The notes under the pieces: model-generated
Told to the model about the DNA's origin: nothing
The model's database searches: none
The model's input: the letters and a program-made list of their open reading frames with translations, nothing else
From: CAZSHX01 sp964606895
GTDB taxonomy: Bacteria > Bacteroidota > Ignavibacteria > Kapaibacteriales > UBA2268
Assembly (NCBI GenBank): GCA_964606895.1
Contig: CAZSHX010000006.1
Location: 1-64,000, forward strand
Length of the DNA stretch: 64,000 bases
Reading direction: 5' to 3'
In this document: piece by piece, positions 43,401-52,076 of the stretch
Layout: each line of letters begins with the position of its first letter
Numbering within the stretch: the first letter of the stretch is position 1
Made by a program: the position numbers and the translations under genes

Positions 43401-46400
43401 TATAATTTGCCTGAGTCCCGTTTACATCTGCTGTCTGATAAGTAAAATTCAGGTTGGTATTTGCAGCAACAATGTTAGAAACGCCTGATGTAGTAACTTT
43501 CCACCATTTACTGAGTAGATTTGAAGTACCTCCAACTCGGTTGGGGTGAAGTCCGCTTCTAACCTGAAGAGCTGTTTGCGAATTTGCGGCAAAATCCCCT
43601 CTGCATTGAATAGTTGCCGGATTATAATTTGTTCCGACCCCTATCGGAAAAGTAAAATCGCGTTGTCCGGCGGCTCCGGTAGCATGGAGTTTAATAATTG
43701 AACCCGAAGTGGCAGAACCATCAGACTGAACCATTTGTGCCGGACCAAAAGATGTTCCGGTGGTAAGAGTCCCTGCTGTTCCTATAATAAGGTTATAAGT
43801 ATTTAACAATAGTAAAGAATTTGAGTTGAAAGCAAAAGAACCATTAGTTTGAACAGTTGCACCCAACGAAACCGAACCTCCGGTTTTGGTGATGCTGACT
43901 TGATTGAATGTAGTCTGCTGACTGCCGCCTAAAGTTTGGTCTGTATCTCCGGTTATTGTAACTAACCCTGTTCCTGCAGTAAATCCTGTCGGGGATGAAT
44001 TGTTAACCCAGTTTCCTTTTAGATTAACCGTAAGGTTATTGCAGGAAAAAGTACCGGATGTAATTGTAAGTAAATTATTAACTGTCAAAGTTGAACTAAG
44101 AGTAACTGTAGCAGTAGGATTGTTTGATTCGATTGTTGCAACTATCGCAGGTAAACCGTTTCCGGTTGCCTGATTGGCTGTACCGTTATAAACAAAATTA
44201 CCGTTATTATGTGTATTGTGGTTGTAATTTCTTATAGTAGTCTGAACATTTCCGGTGGCTCCGGCAGTAGTTATACCGGCAGTTGAGCCAACTTCTATTT
44301 TTCCTCCGGTTTTCAGGGTGAATTCTGCACCGGATAAAACAAAGGTACCAAACGAAAGAGTTCCCGTTCCGCCAATGTTTTCAACCGTTACACTTCCAAT
44401 TGTTCGATTTTGGTCAAGTGTAACTCTATTTCCATTCCCTACATAGGCGACATCACCTGATAAATTCGGATAATCAGCGGCAACAGGTCCGCCATAGTCA
44501 GTGGTTGACCAGGTATTTAATACGTTCCAAGCACCATTTGCTCTTGTGTAGAAAACTCTGGAAAGGGGAGGAGGCTCGCCGACCACAAAGTCGGTTCCGA
44601 ATGTTGAAATTCCAGTTGCCTGTGTGGTTGTTGTAGTCCTGATTCCGGCAATTGTCGTACTCCATGAACCATCCCATCTTCTCATAACAAAATTTGCAGT
44701 ATTTGCTCCACCACGAATGTCATCAGGATTAAGGAAAGTAACCGTCAGGTCATAAGTCCTGCCGGCGCCCAAAACAAATGAAGAACCTGCAGGAATTGTT
44801 AATTTCCAGTACCGAAAGACATTCTTTGCGGTATCAAGTGTAAAAGGCACGTTATTAACATTCGGATGATTCGTATCAACAGCATTAACACCGATAAATC
44901 CGGCAGTTCCGCCTGCCCCATTGGCATCAAAAACAGCAGGAGTGTAGGCATTTGACGAACCGACTTCAAATGTTAATGCGGCAGGATTGCCGGAAGCTAT
45001 GTTCTTCCGCAATTCTCCGTTTACGTGTCCCGTTCCGCTACGTGTTACAGTACCTGCTGACGTTACCCATCTTGAGTTTGTTCTGGCATCAAGAATTCCG
45101 GCTGTAAAAGTTAAAGTACCGTTTACGGTTATATCCGTACTTGCCGAAAGCCTTAAGACACCTGATGCTTTATTTAAGGTAAGGCTATTGAAAGTTTCCG
45201 TAGTTGATTTTGTGATAAATTGATTTGATGTGCCATTGAAAGTAACAGTTCCTGTTTGGGGAGTAAATGTTCCAGCATTTCTCCAGTTCCCTCCTACAGT
45301 CAAGGCATAATTTGTTGCACTGACATCGAGAGTTCCTGCCTGAATATGAATACTATCTAGAATTGTAACTGCGGATGAAAGAGTAACAGTTTTGCCTGAA
45401 TTGTTTACTGTTAGTGTTTTTGGAGAAAAAGTGGATAATGCATTTCCGGTAAACTGATTTGCAGTTCCATTATATATAATGTGTCCGTTATTATGATTGC
45501 CATGATTATACAATCGGTTTGCAACAGTAACCTGAATATTTCCTGTTCCTGCTGTAGTAGTTATTCCTGCAGATGAGCCAACACCTAAAATACCTCCGCT
45601 TTCCAAAGCGAAAAATCCTGTTCCGGTTATTATATTGTTAGATTGCATATTCAATCTTCCGGGCAAAGACGAAGGACCAGCAGTTTCAACTATTACCGAG
45701 TCGCCTGTTAAAGTAAATGAAGCCACGTTCATATCAATTGTCTTACCATCACCGATTCGGACTCTGGAAGTTGCTGTAGGTGTTCCTGCATAAACTTCTC
45801 CGCCATAACGGGCTGTTGACCATGAAGAAGTAGAATTCCAGTTGCCGTTAGCTATACTGTAAAACGTAACCACGGAGGGTTCTCCCACAACAAAAGTATT
45901 TGTTGAACTAATTGTATTATTGAAGAGTGAGGTTGTTTGAGTTGTCGTTCTATTTCCTGTTACGGGAACATTCCAAACAGCACCGTTCCATCTCCTTGTT
46001 TCAAAAAGCAAAGGATTTGCTAAAGGTGCTCCCCTAAGATCAGCTGGATTTAAATAATTAGTAGTTAAATCATAAGTCCTTCCGGCACCAAGAGTAAAAG
46101 GTGAACCTGCAGGAACTGTGATATCCCATTGCCTTTCCACGTTCTTTGTTGCATCCAGACCACTGCCGGCCATTGCAACTACTCTTGTGTTTGAAATCGC
46201 ACCGAGCAATCCGGCAGTTCCTCCGGTTCCGGTTGTTGAAAGCGAAAGGGGAGTATAACTGGCACCATTACCGATTGCATAACTTGCTGTTGTGGCATCA
46301 ACCGGAATGTTAATTCTAAGACTTCCGTCAACATGCCCTAAACCGGTTCTGGTAACAGTTCCCAAAACAGTAACCCAGTTATTATTTGTCCTGGCGTTAA

Positions 46401-49400
46401 TATACCCGGTGTTTCCAACGTCAAACAACAAATTATTGTTAACTGTCATACTTGAGTTTGCGGCAGTAGTCAGATTATTTGCACTTTTACTAATTGTCAA
46501 ATTATAAAAGGGATTTGAACAGGTTGCACAGTTTGTAAAAGTCTGAGCATTACCACCGGTGAATAATACGGTTCCAGTACCGGGATTGAATGTACCGTTA
46601 TTTGTCCAATTATTTGCGGCACTTAATGATGAATTAGCTGTTGTTAATGTAGAACCGGCATTAATGATAAGATTATTTGAGATACTTGAATTGTCATTAT
46701 ATCTATGTGTCCCGGGACCACCTATTGTTAGATCATAAAAAGCTTGACCTGCTGATAGAATTTCATTTGTATCACCAATAGCATAAGAAGAAAGAGTGAC
46801 TGCATTTGTACCCGGAGTGAAAGTTCCTCCGTTATTTGTCCAATTTTGGAATACTGTTAAGCTTCTTGTGTTTAATGCAAATGTCGAACCGTTTTCGATA
46901 GTAAGGTTGTTTTGTACAATATGGTTTGCGTCAGCAAGACTCTTAATCCCTGTCCCGGAAAGTTTAAGATTATAATACGTCAATTCATAATCCGAACCAC
47001 CACCTTGTGTCGTTGTCCTCGGTATTGATTGTGGACCGGAACCATTGAATACAATTGTTGAACCGGAAGTTAAGAACCTTGCAGTTTGGAATGTTTGGAA
47101 AGTGGCAGTGCTGATAGAAAGAGTACCACCGATGCGAATTTCACCGGCAGATTCAAAAGTGAAAGTATTATACTGACGTGCTCCTGCAAGTGTCAAATTA
47201 AAATACTGATTAACTCCCGGTGTTGAACCACTGCTTGGAATTGAAAGAGCCGCAGTTCCGTTGAAGTTAATTGTTCCTGCGTTAAAAGTAGGTGGCGTAT
47301 AATTTGTCGGGAAATCTGTACCAATTGTAAAAGTACCACCACGCATTATCATCGTCCTGTTAGGGACTTCACCGTTGATTGAATTTGTACCAATGTTAAA
47401 TATTCCATTATTTATTACCAGCGAATCCCCGATAATCATATTATTAGCAAGAGTGACACTCCCTCCACCGAAAGTATTATCTATAACAAGCCCGCGGACT
47501 CTTGTCGGCAATGCATTTCCTGTTGCCTGACTGGCAGTACTGCTGTTATAAAAATAAACTGCGGCTGTATCTAAAGTACGAACCGTTGTCTGAATATTTC
47601 CGGTGGCTCCCGAAGAAACGATTCCTTGAGCACTGCCGATTTTGAGTGTTGCTCCGGCAGAAAGTTTAAAGGTATCTCCAAGTACAGTATATGTACTTGC
47701 GACCAAAGTACCGTTTACATCAACTTGAGTTTTGTTCACAGCCGGAGTGTTTGCAGTAAGTGTAATTGTTTTTCCATCCCCAATATAAACTCTGTCGGTA
47801 TTAAATGTCGGTGCAGTCCCCGAAACCGAGCCGCCATAGCTGACCTTAGACCAAGATGCAGGAGCATTATAATTTCCATTTGCAATACTATAATAGGTTG
47901 ATCTTGCCGCTTGTTCTTCGCCTGCCGTCCAATCGCCCGCAAATTGAGCATCCGTAGGACGCTCGGAAATAATTCGATTTGTATTGAAAGCAACAACGGC
48001 GGTAACACCGGGGTCTATAGTCCATCCTGCATTGTACCGAAGAACCCTGTACGAACCTTCAGTACCAAAAATTTCTGAATCATCATAGAAAAAGTTTAAG
48101 TCATAAACTTCGGGAGTATTGAAAGTAATATTATTTTTAGAAAGTGTCCAGTATTTCTTAAGGGAAACATTAGTTGCCTGAACGTTTGGATGCTCCATCG
48201 GAACAGGTTTGAATCTGAACCAACCGCCCCCCGCACCTATTGTCGCGTTATATGTCGTGAGTCGCAAAGGTGTATAGACTCCGGTAGTTCCTATTGGCAC
48301 ACCAAAAATTGTTGAGCTTGAGATAGTTCCGGCTGACAGATTTTTCTTAATGCTTCCTCCGCCTATTCCGGCTTGAGAATAGAGGATACATTTTGTTGCA
48401 GTAAACCCAAGTCCCGGGTCAACACTTGAGCCAACACCATCACCGGAATAAACAATCGAGTTGTTACCCAAAGTCAGATCAAAAGTTTGAATATCAAACA
48501 AAGCATTTGCAGAAATCAGGTTCATGTTTCCATTAATTGTGTTTGCAGTGCTTTGAATTACTTTGCCACCGGATTTGTTAATCGAAAAATGATTAAATGT
48601 ATTACCGACAGTACCTTGCAAGTATTGGTCAGCAGACCCATTGAATGTAACCTTTGCCGTTCCAGCACTGAAACCGTTCGCAACGCTGTTATTTATCCAG
48701 TTGCCGCCAATAAATATATTGAGGTTGTTAGAATTCAAACTTGGGGCAGTTGTACCCGCAATAGTTATATTGCTGAGTACACTCAAATCATTTGTCATCA
48801 GACTTACAACTGGATTATTTGTCCCAATCATTTGCAATTCGCCAATTGGAGGAATTGAATTTATTCTGAAAGATTGAGCGGCAATAGCGGCATTTATTTT
48901 TAGCAATGCACTTGAAGTAATTGTGTTAGTCAGTGCCTGCACAACAAAGTCTCCATTGGGTGCTCCTCCGGTACCGGAATTCGACGAAGCACGATTGAGT
49001 TCAATTGTTCCACCTTCCCAGTCAATTGAAGAACCATTATCTCCCAAATCAAAAGCTCCCCGATTAGTGGCTGAGCTAACAGCACCGGTACCAAGCCTAA
49101 CTGTACCGCCTGTTTGAATATAATTTATCTTTGAAGTTGCTGTGCCATCTCTTGAAAATCTGCCGACAACATTAAGGGTTCCGTTTGATATTCTTAATGA
49201 TGAGCCATAGGGACCACCTGAGTAAACAGAACCTGTATTGTACAAAAGATTAATCTGATTTGTACCTGTGCCCACATTATATATTCCGTTGTCTATTCGA
49301 AGTGAGCCGGAAAGATTTACATTGGCGGCAACAGCCTGGCCCACAACCGTGAAATTTGGATTATCCAGCCAGAAACCTGAAAAATCACCAATAGTATATG

Positions 49401-50241
49401 CCGCCGAAGTGAAAACCTGATTTGCAACTGTAAAATTTCCGGAGATTCTGAAAATACCCATTGATAGGGATAAAAATCCTCCTGCCGGAACCTGAAAATT
49501 AGTAGAATTTACCTGAGAAACATAATCGTAAGCATTTTTTTCAGAAGAAATCAGGTTAAACTTATTTGTGGCACCGGTACCAGACAAAACGGAATTACTG
49601 CTGTTTGTTAGTTTCGTATTGCAGACATAAGCACCTGAAGGATTTAAATTAAGAGTTCCATTATTCGCAATATTTGCAGTTATGTCCAATATATGAGTTC
49701 TGGCGGTACCAGTTGTTGCAACATCTAAAGTACCAGTTGCATTAATTGTTAATGAGCCGTAAGTTGAAAGCGTTCTTGCCAGTGTGTTGTCATATCTTAA
49801 CACACCATTGTTTACAAGTATAGAATTATTTGCCTGTACGTTTTGATTCATAGAAACAACGGCACCACCGGTTTTGTCAATGTCCAGATTATAAAATATG
49901 GATGCCTGAGTTCCATTTATTACTGCCGGTGTTGAGCCTACGAAAGAAACCATCCCGCCCCAGGAGTCAATCGCACGATTATTTGTCCAATCACCCGTTA
50001 TGTCAATAAATCCATATTGGGTCATTGTGCCTGATGATAAAGTACCGAAAGTAATTCCACCATTAATTTTGACAATAGCTCCGCTGTTTACAGTAAAAAT
50101 TGCATCATTACTAACGGTAACCAAAGCCTGAGAATCAGCTTCCTGAATCGCAAAAAAAACAAGAAGTCCCAAAACAGTAATCTTCGTAACTTCTGTTTTG
50201 ATATTTTTAATAAATTTTATATATTTATCAATAATCAGCAT
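37405..50241 (-). CDS. Giant 4,278-residue modular surface protein
   Basis: One uninterrupted frame of 12.8 kb encodes 4,278 residues. An N-terminal signal (ITVLGLLVFFAIQEADSQA) is followed by Gly/Asn/Thr/Ser-rich beta-strand repeats. Seven Trp modules of the form (F/Y)YS...GNWN....WS are found near residues 783, 1460, 1897, 2332, 3042, 3486 and 3962. Each continues with a YIGDGKTITL-like line (G8-like), then IGS..GI...GATGNIQTT.R, YNGT.NQ.TGN.LP, TVNN, GGNW.N.GTFTP, GHV(D/N)G.L and FVVGEP. Spacing is about 435-480 or 680-710 residues. It ends NSGVIEIGPPCN with no T9SS domain. It should form a very long beta-helical filament or adhesin on the surface; the ligand is unknown. No ribosome binding site is evident. 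Confidence 0.85.
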   Translation of the reverse strand: MLIIDKYIKFIKNIKTEVTKITVLGLLVFFAIQEADSQALVTVSNDAIFTVNSGAIVKINGGITFGTLSSGTMTQYGFIDITGDWTNNRAIDSWGGMVSFVGSTPAVINGTQASIFYNLDIDKTGGAVVSMNQNVQANNSILVNNGVLRYDNTLARTLSTYGSLTINATGTLDVATTGTARTHILDITANIANNGTLNLNPSGAYVCNTKLTNSSNSVLSGTGATNKFNLISSEKNAYDYVSQVNSTNFQVPAGGFLSLSMGIFRISGNFTVANQVFTSAAYTIGDFSGFWLDNPNFTVVGQAVAANVNLSGSLRIDNGIYNVGTGTNQINLLYNTGSVYSGGPYGSSLRISNGTLNVVGRFSRDGTATSKINYIQTGGTVRLGTGAVSSATNRGAFDLGDNGSSIDWEGGTIELNRASSNSGTGGAPNGDFVVQALTNTITSSALLKINAAIAAQSFRINSIPPIGELQMIGTNNPVVSLMTNDLSVLSNITIAGTTAPSLNSNNLNIFIGGNWINNSVANGFSAGTAKVTFNGSADQYLQGTVGNTFNHFSINKSGGKVIQSTANTINGNMNLISANALFDIQTFDLTLGNNSIVYSGDGVGSSVDPGLGFTATKCILYSQAGIGGGSIKKNLSAGTISSSTIFGVPIGTTGVYTPLRLTTYNATIGAGGGWFRFKPVPMEHPNVQATNVSLKKYWTLSKNNITFNTPEVYDLNFFYDDSEIFGTEGSYRVLRYNAGWTIDPGVTAVVAFNTNRIISERPTDAQFAGDWTAGEEQAARSTYYSIANGNYNAPASWSKVSYGGSVSGTAPTFNTDRVYIGDGKTITLTANTPAVNKTQVDVNGTLVASTYTVLGDTFKLSAGATLKIGSAQGIVSSGATGNIQTTVRTLDTAAVYFYNSSTASQATGNALPTRVRGLVIDNTFGGGSVTLANNMIIGDSLVINNGIFNIGTNSINGEVPNRTMIMRGGTFTIGTDFPTNYTPPTFNAGTINFNGTAALSIPSSGSTPGVNQYFNLTLAGARQYNTFTFESAGEIRIGGTLSISTATFQTFQTARFLTSGSTIVFNGSGPQSIPRTTTQGGGSDYELTYYNLKLSGTGIKSLADANHIVQNNLTIENGSTFALNTRSLTVFQNWTNNGGTFTPGTNAVTLSSYAIGDTNEILSAGQAFYDLTIGGPGTHRYNDNSSISNNLIINAGSTLTTANSSLSAANNWTNNGTFNPGTGTVLFTGGNAQTFTNCATCSNPFYNLTISKSANNLTTAANSSMTVNNNLLFDVGNTGYINARTNNNWVTVLGTVTRTGLGHVDGSLRINIPVDATTASYAIGNGASYTPLSLSTTGTGGTAGLLGAISNTRVVAMAGSGLDATKNVERQWDITVPAGSPFTLGAGRTYDLTTNYLNPADLRGAPLANPLLFETRRWNGAVWNVPVTGNRTTTQTTSLFNNTISSTNTFVVGEPSVVTFYSIANGNWNSTSSWSTARYGGEVYAGTPTATSRVRIGDGKTIDMNVASFTLTGDSVIVETAGPSSLPGRLNMQSNNIITGTGFFALESGGILGVGSSAGITTTAGTGNIQVTVANRLYNHGNHNNGHIIYNGTANQFTGNALSTFSPKTLTVNNSGKTVTLSSAVTILDSIHIQAGTLDVSATNYALTVGGNWRNAGTFTPQTGTVTFNGTSNQFITKSTTETFNSLTLNKASGVLRLSASTDITVNGTLTFTAGILDARTNSRWVTSAGTVTRSGTGHVNGELRKNIASGNPAALTFEVGSSNAYTPAVFDANGAGGTAGFIGVNAVDTNHPNVNNVPFTLDTAKNVFRYWKLTIPAGSSFVLGAGRTYDLTVTFLNPDDIRGGANTANFVMRRWDGSWSTTIAGIRTTTTTQATGISTFGTDFVVGEPPPLSRVFYTRANGAWNVLNTWSTTDYGGPVAADYPNLSGDVAYVGNGNRVTLDQNRTIGSVTVENIGGTGTLSFGTFVLSGAEFTLKTGGKIEVGSTAGITTAGATGNVQTTIRNYNHNTHNNGNFVYNGTANQATGNGLPAIVATIESNNPTATVTLSSTLTVNNLLTITSGTFSCNNLTVNLKGNWVNNSSPTGFTAGTGLVTITGDTDQTLGGSQQTTFNQVSITKTGGSVSLGATVQTNGSFAFNSNSLLLLNTYNLIIGTAGTLTTGTSFGPAQMVQSDGSATSGSIIKLHATGAAGQRDFTFPIGVGTNYNPATIQCRGDFAANSQTALQVRSGLHPNRVGGTSNLLSKWWKVTTSGVSNIVAANTNLNFTYQTADVNGTQANYIPARYLTASGWEVNLGVTRSANTSPITINQESGIVGDWTAGEPGSFFTGRVYYSLANGNWNTAASWSNINHTGSAAVYYPGEKFAKDTVIIANNNTITYNPLSVTIDTMRIGPTAAGTNGILNFVRNSNKKLTVLNSLLVTAWGTIGESGANNRFDTLQVNGNFTNNNTTANAVDFRQSANEITYLIFGGTGHSVVSGGAGTTGWRLSTVVLNKTDGLASKLFNLSTTFSNALCAGASGDQVFSLNSGVYRHDNTGTAILDADAGGSLLFRMGVNSGIELLRGEIDILDTMRTNTNTTINISGGLMIVGTADNEHFRYETGTTFTMTGGELRCAAAFTRCTPQSALNFNLSGGILRVMYVACTAYGVYGFDIASAASIFNWSGGTIVITRISSDVDYKVGATTFNVTGGTLQCGETGVYIGNGGSIALGSPTAPLWDLYIKFTRSAAATRRSAIFYDGDFQILHDIIIDPDGCLDLNTNSFTLGGSFTNNGVFTPDGLNWNNGGGTKRVTLNGSGVQTINIFPAIATTPDNTTFQNEAFFDLIVDKPSGNVLLGTLANSNLIVRNTLIFSSSNNAVIDSRTNSKYVLVNSQVGGDLGQVQRLGLGHVDGALQLNVPINAQTITYDVGTSTDYTPSVLQTVNNGGTAGIVQCMTTGTVHPQITNPPVNLTRDIERYWRYSRPSGAFALGTRTFNITTTFLTSDIPPGANWSSFEHFSLINTTLPWNYTTIGNRTTNSTQSTGYITFNNTANDFVVGERNSISYYSIVNGNWNSPNTWSTVGYGGPPAGSFPNGTNHQAYIGDGKTITLNTTPLVKLALIENAGSGPGRLDMQAQFIQGDVFTLSDSCTISTANEFGLRAIQNLGSVRTTTRNMGNANYIYNSNALSQTTGDGLPSATPIMSLTVNNTTVDSSSAIVYLSNDAIVTNNIYLQKGYLDGGSKLIQLKGDLIVDNGANFNSNLSTFTLNNASSVQNITLNNSWGTLFNILDISKNAGSVVVGGTSNVNIFAKNRIKFDIGNNATLNTRLNNRKAVITSTGVVERNGNGFVDGTLQKYITNGAATTLFEIGNAAVYTPATLILDNTSGNGAAGPVNAINLAPLPNEVFSGNRMDPLRSVPRYWSITGETTFLMGQRKANVLLQFPPAEMATIDLSLSVMRRKSIPAEAHLYTDRRNLTWNNGIATVTLAPAETQWPGLGEFYIGNKAKRIFYSRQTGNWDVPNNWSFTGYAGAAVPAGEYPNPDWNWGADETETRDSVIIGGGYSITLNTLPQVAYTEVDATGTLIIPDGNYLDKTNLLTSAFIIKANGNLNLKSSYGIEPMSAGALRFDDATRTFDAGANYEFSGSLNQTFGTAFPTQINNLTLNNDLNTRIVSAKAGDIVINGNLSINTGQLRPLDNSTNLRLVGNLTVNGTYDGTINSLGNPVLSNFTFQGAAVGNQVVSGTGTLNFANLTMNRGNVSGAVQLDKKANISNILNLQEGANSFPQIIALGSGVDLFVSNNSANAIQNMSGTAPLRYIRTSQTSGLLIRNVTTSLVYSYPVGSFDLGVDNYTPFTYTAGNTGTNGKLGVRVSPGTSPDFLMGHLFLPVSRTTDFLRRYWAVDSVTTTINGVLRFDYLQSDVVGNENLFIKAGRWTLPKETNGGLWKKVDISIDRVQNYFQTLAGFPSATFTGDYTLANIEAFMRIFYSRQTGNWNDENSWTFSPTHSGAIYGSGVWPNDIEDSVVIGKGNLGVGNHNIVLNVPTASVAGIALGTTSTNSGTLDCGPNIIQGGYFTMSDYSTLKIGSPQGITTSGATGSIQTTSRIFTNSGFNSFEYNGSVSQVLGDALPSTVRSFAVSNTGLAGNNIVTLDKNISVMDNLTINSGNLDLQTFTTNNTTGIGAFSLAAPGTISLSGSSNFATAVNNYSSYAIDPASMAVFYGNNQTISTLPLNLLLGFGHVTTTSNGTKIVNSSILVRGNLFNQNGATLQNDVGVDALQVLGSVINSAAIINSGVIEIGPPCN

Positions 50242-50260
50242 CTTTTTATTCTGAAAAACC

Positions 50261-51412
50261 TTAACTCAATTTGTGAACGGAAACGTAAGTAATTGTCTGT
50301 CCGCCTCGGATAGTATAAGCGGCACCGGTATTCTGATAAACAAAAATCTCAATGTATTCCCCTGCCTGCAAATGGACGATGTCGCTTGCAATCGGAGCAT
50401 TGTTGTACCTTAATGGAGATCCTGACCCGGGATTTGTTAACCCCATCATATTCCCCAAGGCATATTCGGCACCGTTTGCATAAATTGCGATTCCTACATA
50501 ACTATCAAAGTTTATATTAGTAGCCGCAGAAAGATCAAACTCAACTCTGGCATTCACTTGATAATATCCTTCTTCTTTGGCAACAAACCTATTATTTGTT
50601 GTTATATCAAACTCGCTTTTTTCATTAAAAGTTGAGGAATTGAACGCAACCTTTACCCATGTGGCAGTAGCAATAGTTTGATTGGTTGTCAAAAAGACTC
50701 TTGAACGGCTCTGGTGATTGAAGTCAACAATTCCTTCACTGCCAGTTTCAGTATGAAACCGAGTCATCGTATTGGCATCACTGTAGGTTGTTCCTGTTAA
50801 TGAAGTAGTGTTTGATATTTTGAAATTATCATTATCATTATTGTCAATACCTTGGGAAACCGACTGACCACCTGTAAGAAAATATCTCAAAGATGCATTC
50901 CCTGTACCGCTTTGCTGAATAAGAAAAGCAGGAACAACATCAGTATTGTTTTCAAGAATATGAACATTAGTTGCGGGTGTTGTTGTTCCAAAACCAGTTT
51001 CACCGCTTGAAAGAATACGAATTCTCTCGATGTTGTTAGTTTTGAGGATGACAGGTTGAGCATCAGTTGTCCCTAAAAAATCAGTTGCCGCGTTAATACC
51101 CGCATTACCTCCAATATGCCAATCGGTTGTGGTAAAAGAAACCCAAACAGTGCCATTGTTATAATACAACCCGGCAGGGGCATCAGTCTGATAAATAATC
51201 AACCCCGCAACATTAGCAATCGCTGATTTTTGGGCGGCAGTCATCCTTGGGACAAGAAGTCCCATAGACGTAGATGTCAAATCCAAAAGAGCGGCATTAT
51301 TGGGTGAAGTAGTGCCAATGCCAACATTTGACTGAGAATAAGCTTTGTTTCCGTTAATAATAAGCAGACAAAACAAAGAGGCTAAGCCAAAAAAATAAAA
51401 TATTTTTTTCAT
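50261..51412 (-). CDS. Tail-fibre-like protein with C1q/TNF-like head
   Basis: The ATG at 51412 (within a frame open to 51454) begins a signal peptide (KKIFYFFGLASLFCLLIINGN, cleavage near AYSQ), giving 383 residues. NVGIGTTSPNNAALLDL, GLLVPRMTAAQKSAIAN, GLIIYQTDAPAGLYYNN and GTVWVSF form the repeat region common in Bacteroidetes surface fibres. The last ~135 residues (VFLTTNQTIATATWVKVAF, FVAKEEGYYQVNARVEF, IAIYANGAEYALG, LQAGEYIEIFVYQ, ISVHKL-like end) look like a C1q/TNF jelly-roll, which trimerises. It is encoded 19 bases upstream of the giant gene and should be co-transcribed, perhaps as a cap or binding tip. Confidence 0.78.
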   Translation of the reverse strand: MKKIFYFFGLASLFCLLIINGNKAYSQSNVGIGTTSPNNAALLDLTSTSMGLLVPRMTAAQKSAIANVAGLIIYQTDAPAGLYYNNGTVWVSFTTTDWHIGGNAGINAATDFLGTTDAQPVILKTNNIERIRILSSGETGFGTTTPATNVHILENNTDVVPAFLIQQSGTGNASLRYFLTGGQSVSQGIDNNDNDNFKISNTTSLTGTTYSDANTMTRFHTETGSEGIVDFNHQSRSRVFLTTNQTIATATWVKVAFNSSTFNEKSEFDITTNNRFVAKEEGYYQVNARVEFDLSAATNINFDSYVGIAIYANGAEYALGNMMGLTNPGSGSPLRYNNAPIASDIVHLQAGEYIEIFVYQNTGAAYTIRGGQTITYVSVHKLS

Positions 51413-51511
51413 ACTATTCTGTATTTTATTTGAAAGATAATCTAATTTGACCATAATAACGAATATATATACGTTAGTGAAACATTATATTGTAAAAGAA
51501 CATAGCAAAAA

Positions 51512-51955
51512 TCAAGCCCCAATCACATTTGCTGTTTTATAGCACTGACATTCGGGCAAATTCAATTTCTCACCATTAGCTATTCTGTGCAAAGCACTAA
51601 TTAATTCATTCCCGGGCAATTGTTTGGAAAGTAATCCATCGGAATCAAAATCAAAATTCTGTTCGGATGAATCCAAGTCATCACCAGTAATATAGATAAC
51701 TACTTTTATTTGCGGATTATTATTTTTTATAAGCTTACCGGCTTCTGCTCCGTTCATTCTGGGCATATCTCTATCAAGTAACACCATATCGGGATTGAAA
51801 TATTCAGCGAGCTCTACTGCATCTTCGCCATTATCTGCTTCTTCCAGAAGACTGATAAATTTATCAGATTCAAGCATATCTCGTAATCCCAGTCTGACTA
51901 TCTCGTGGTCATCTGCGATTACAAGTTTAATATTATTCCAGTTTGTGTATGGCAT
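51512..51955 (-). CDS. Single-domain NarL-type receiver
   Basis: This 147-residue protein matches the receiver half of the LuxR/NarL class: VIADDHEIVRLGL, phospho-acceptor Asp in MVLLDRDMPRMNG, Thr in VIYITGDD and Lys in LLSKQLPGNEL. The helix-turn-helix half is absent. Instead it ends with a short tail, LPECQCYKTANVIGA. It closely resembles the N-terminus of the complete NarL regulator encoded just upstream, so it may have arisen by duplication and loss of the DNA-binding domain. It could compete for phosphate or pair with the full regulator. It is the gene just upstream of the C1q-like gene. Confidence 0.82.
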   Translation of the reverse strand: MPYTNWNNIKLVIADDHEIVRLGLRDMLESDKFISLLEEADNGEDAVELAEYFNPDMVLLDRDMPRMNGAEAGKLIKNNNPQIKVVIYITGDDLDSSEQNFDFDSDGLLSKQLPGNELISALHRIANGEKLNLPECQCYKTANVIGA

Positions 51956-52076
51956 AATGATTGTTTAAATTATTGACAAATAATAAAAAATTCCTTCCGG
52001 AACGAATACAAAATTACTGAAAACAAAGAAATGCTACAATAAGTATATATACGTAATCTAAGATGATTTTGAATTT

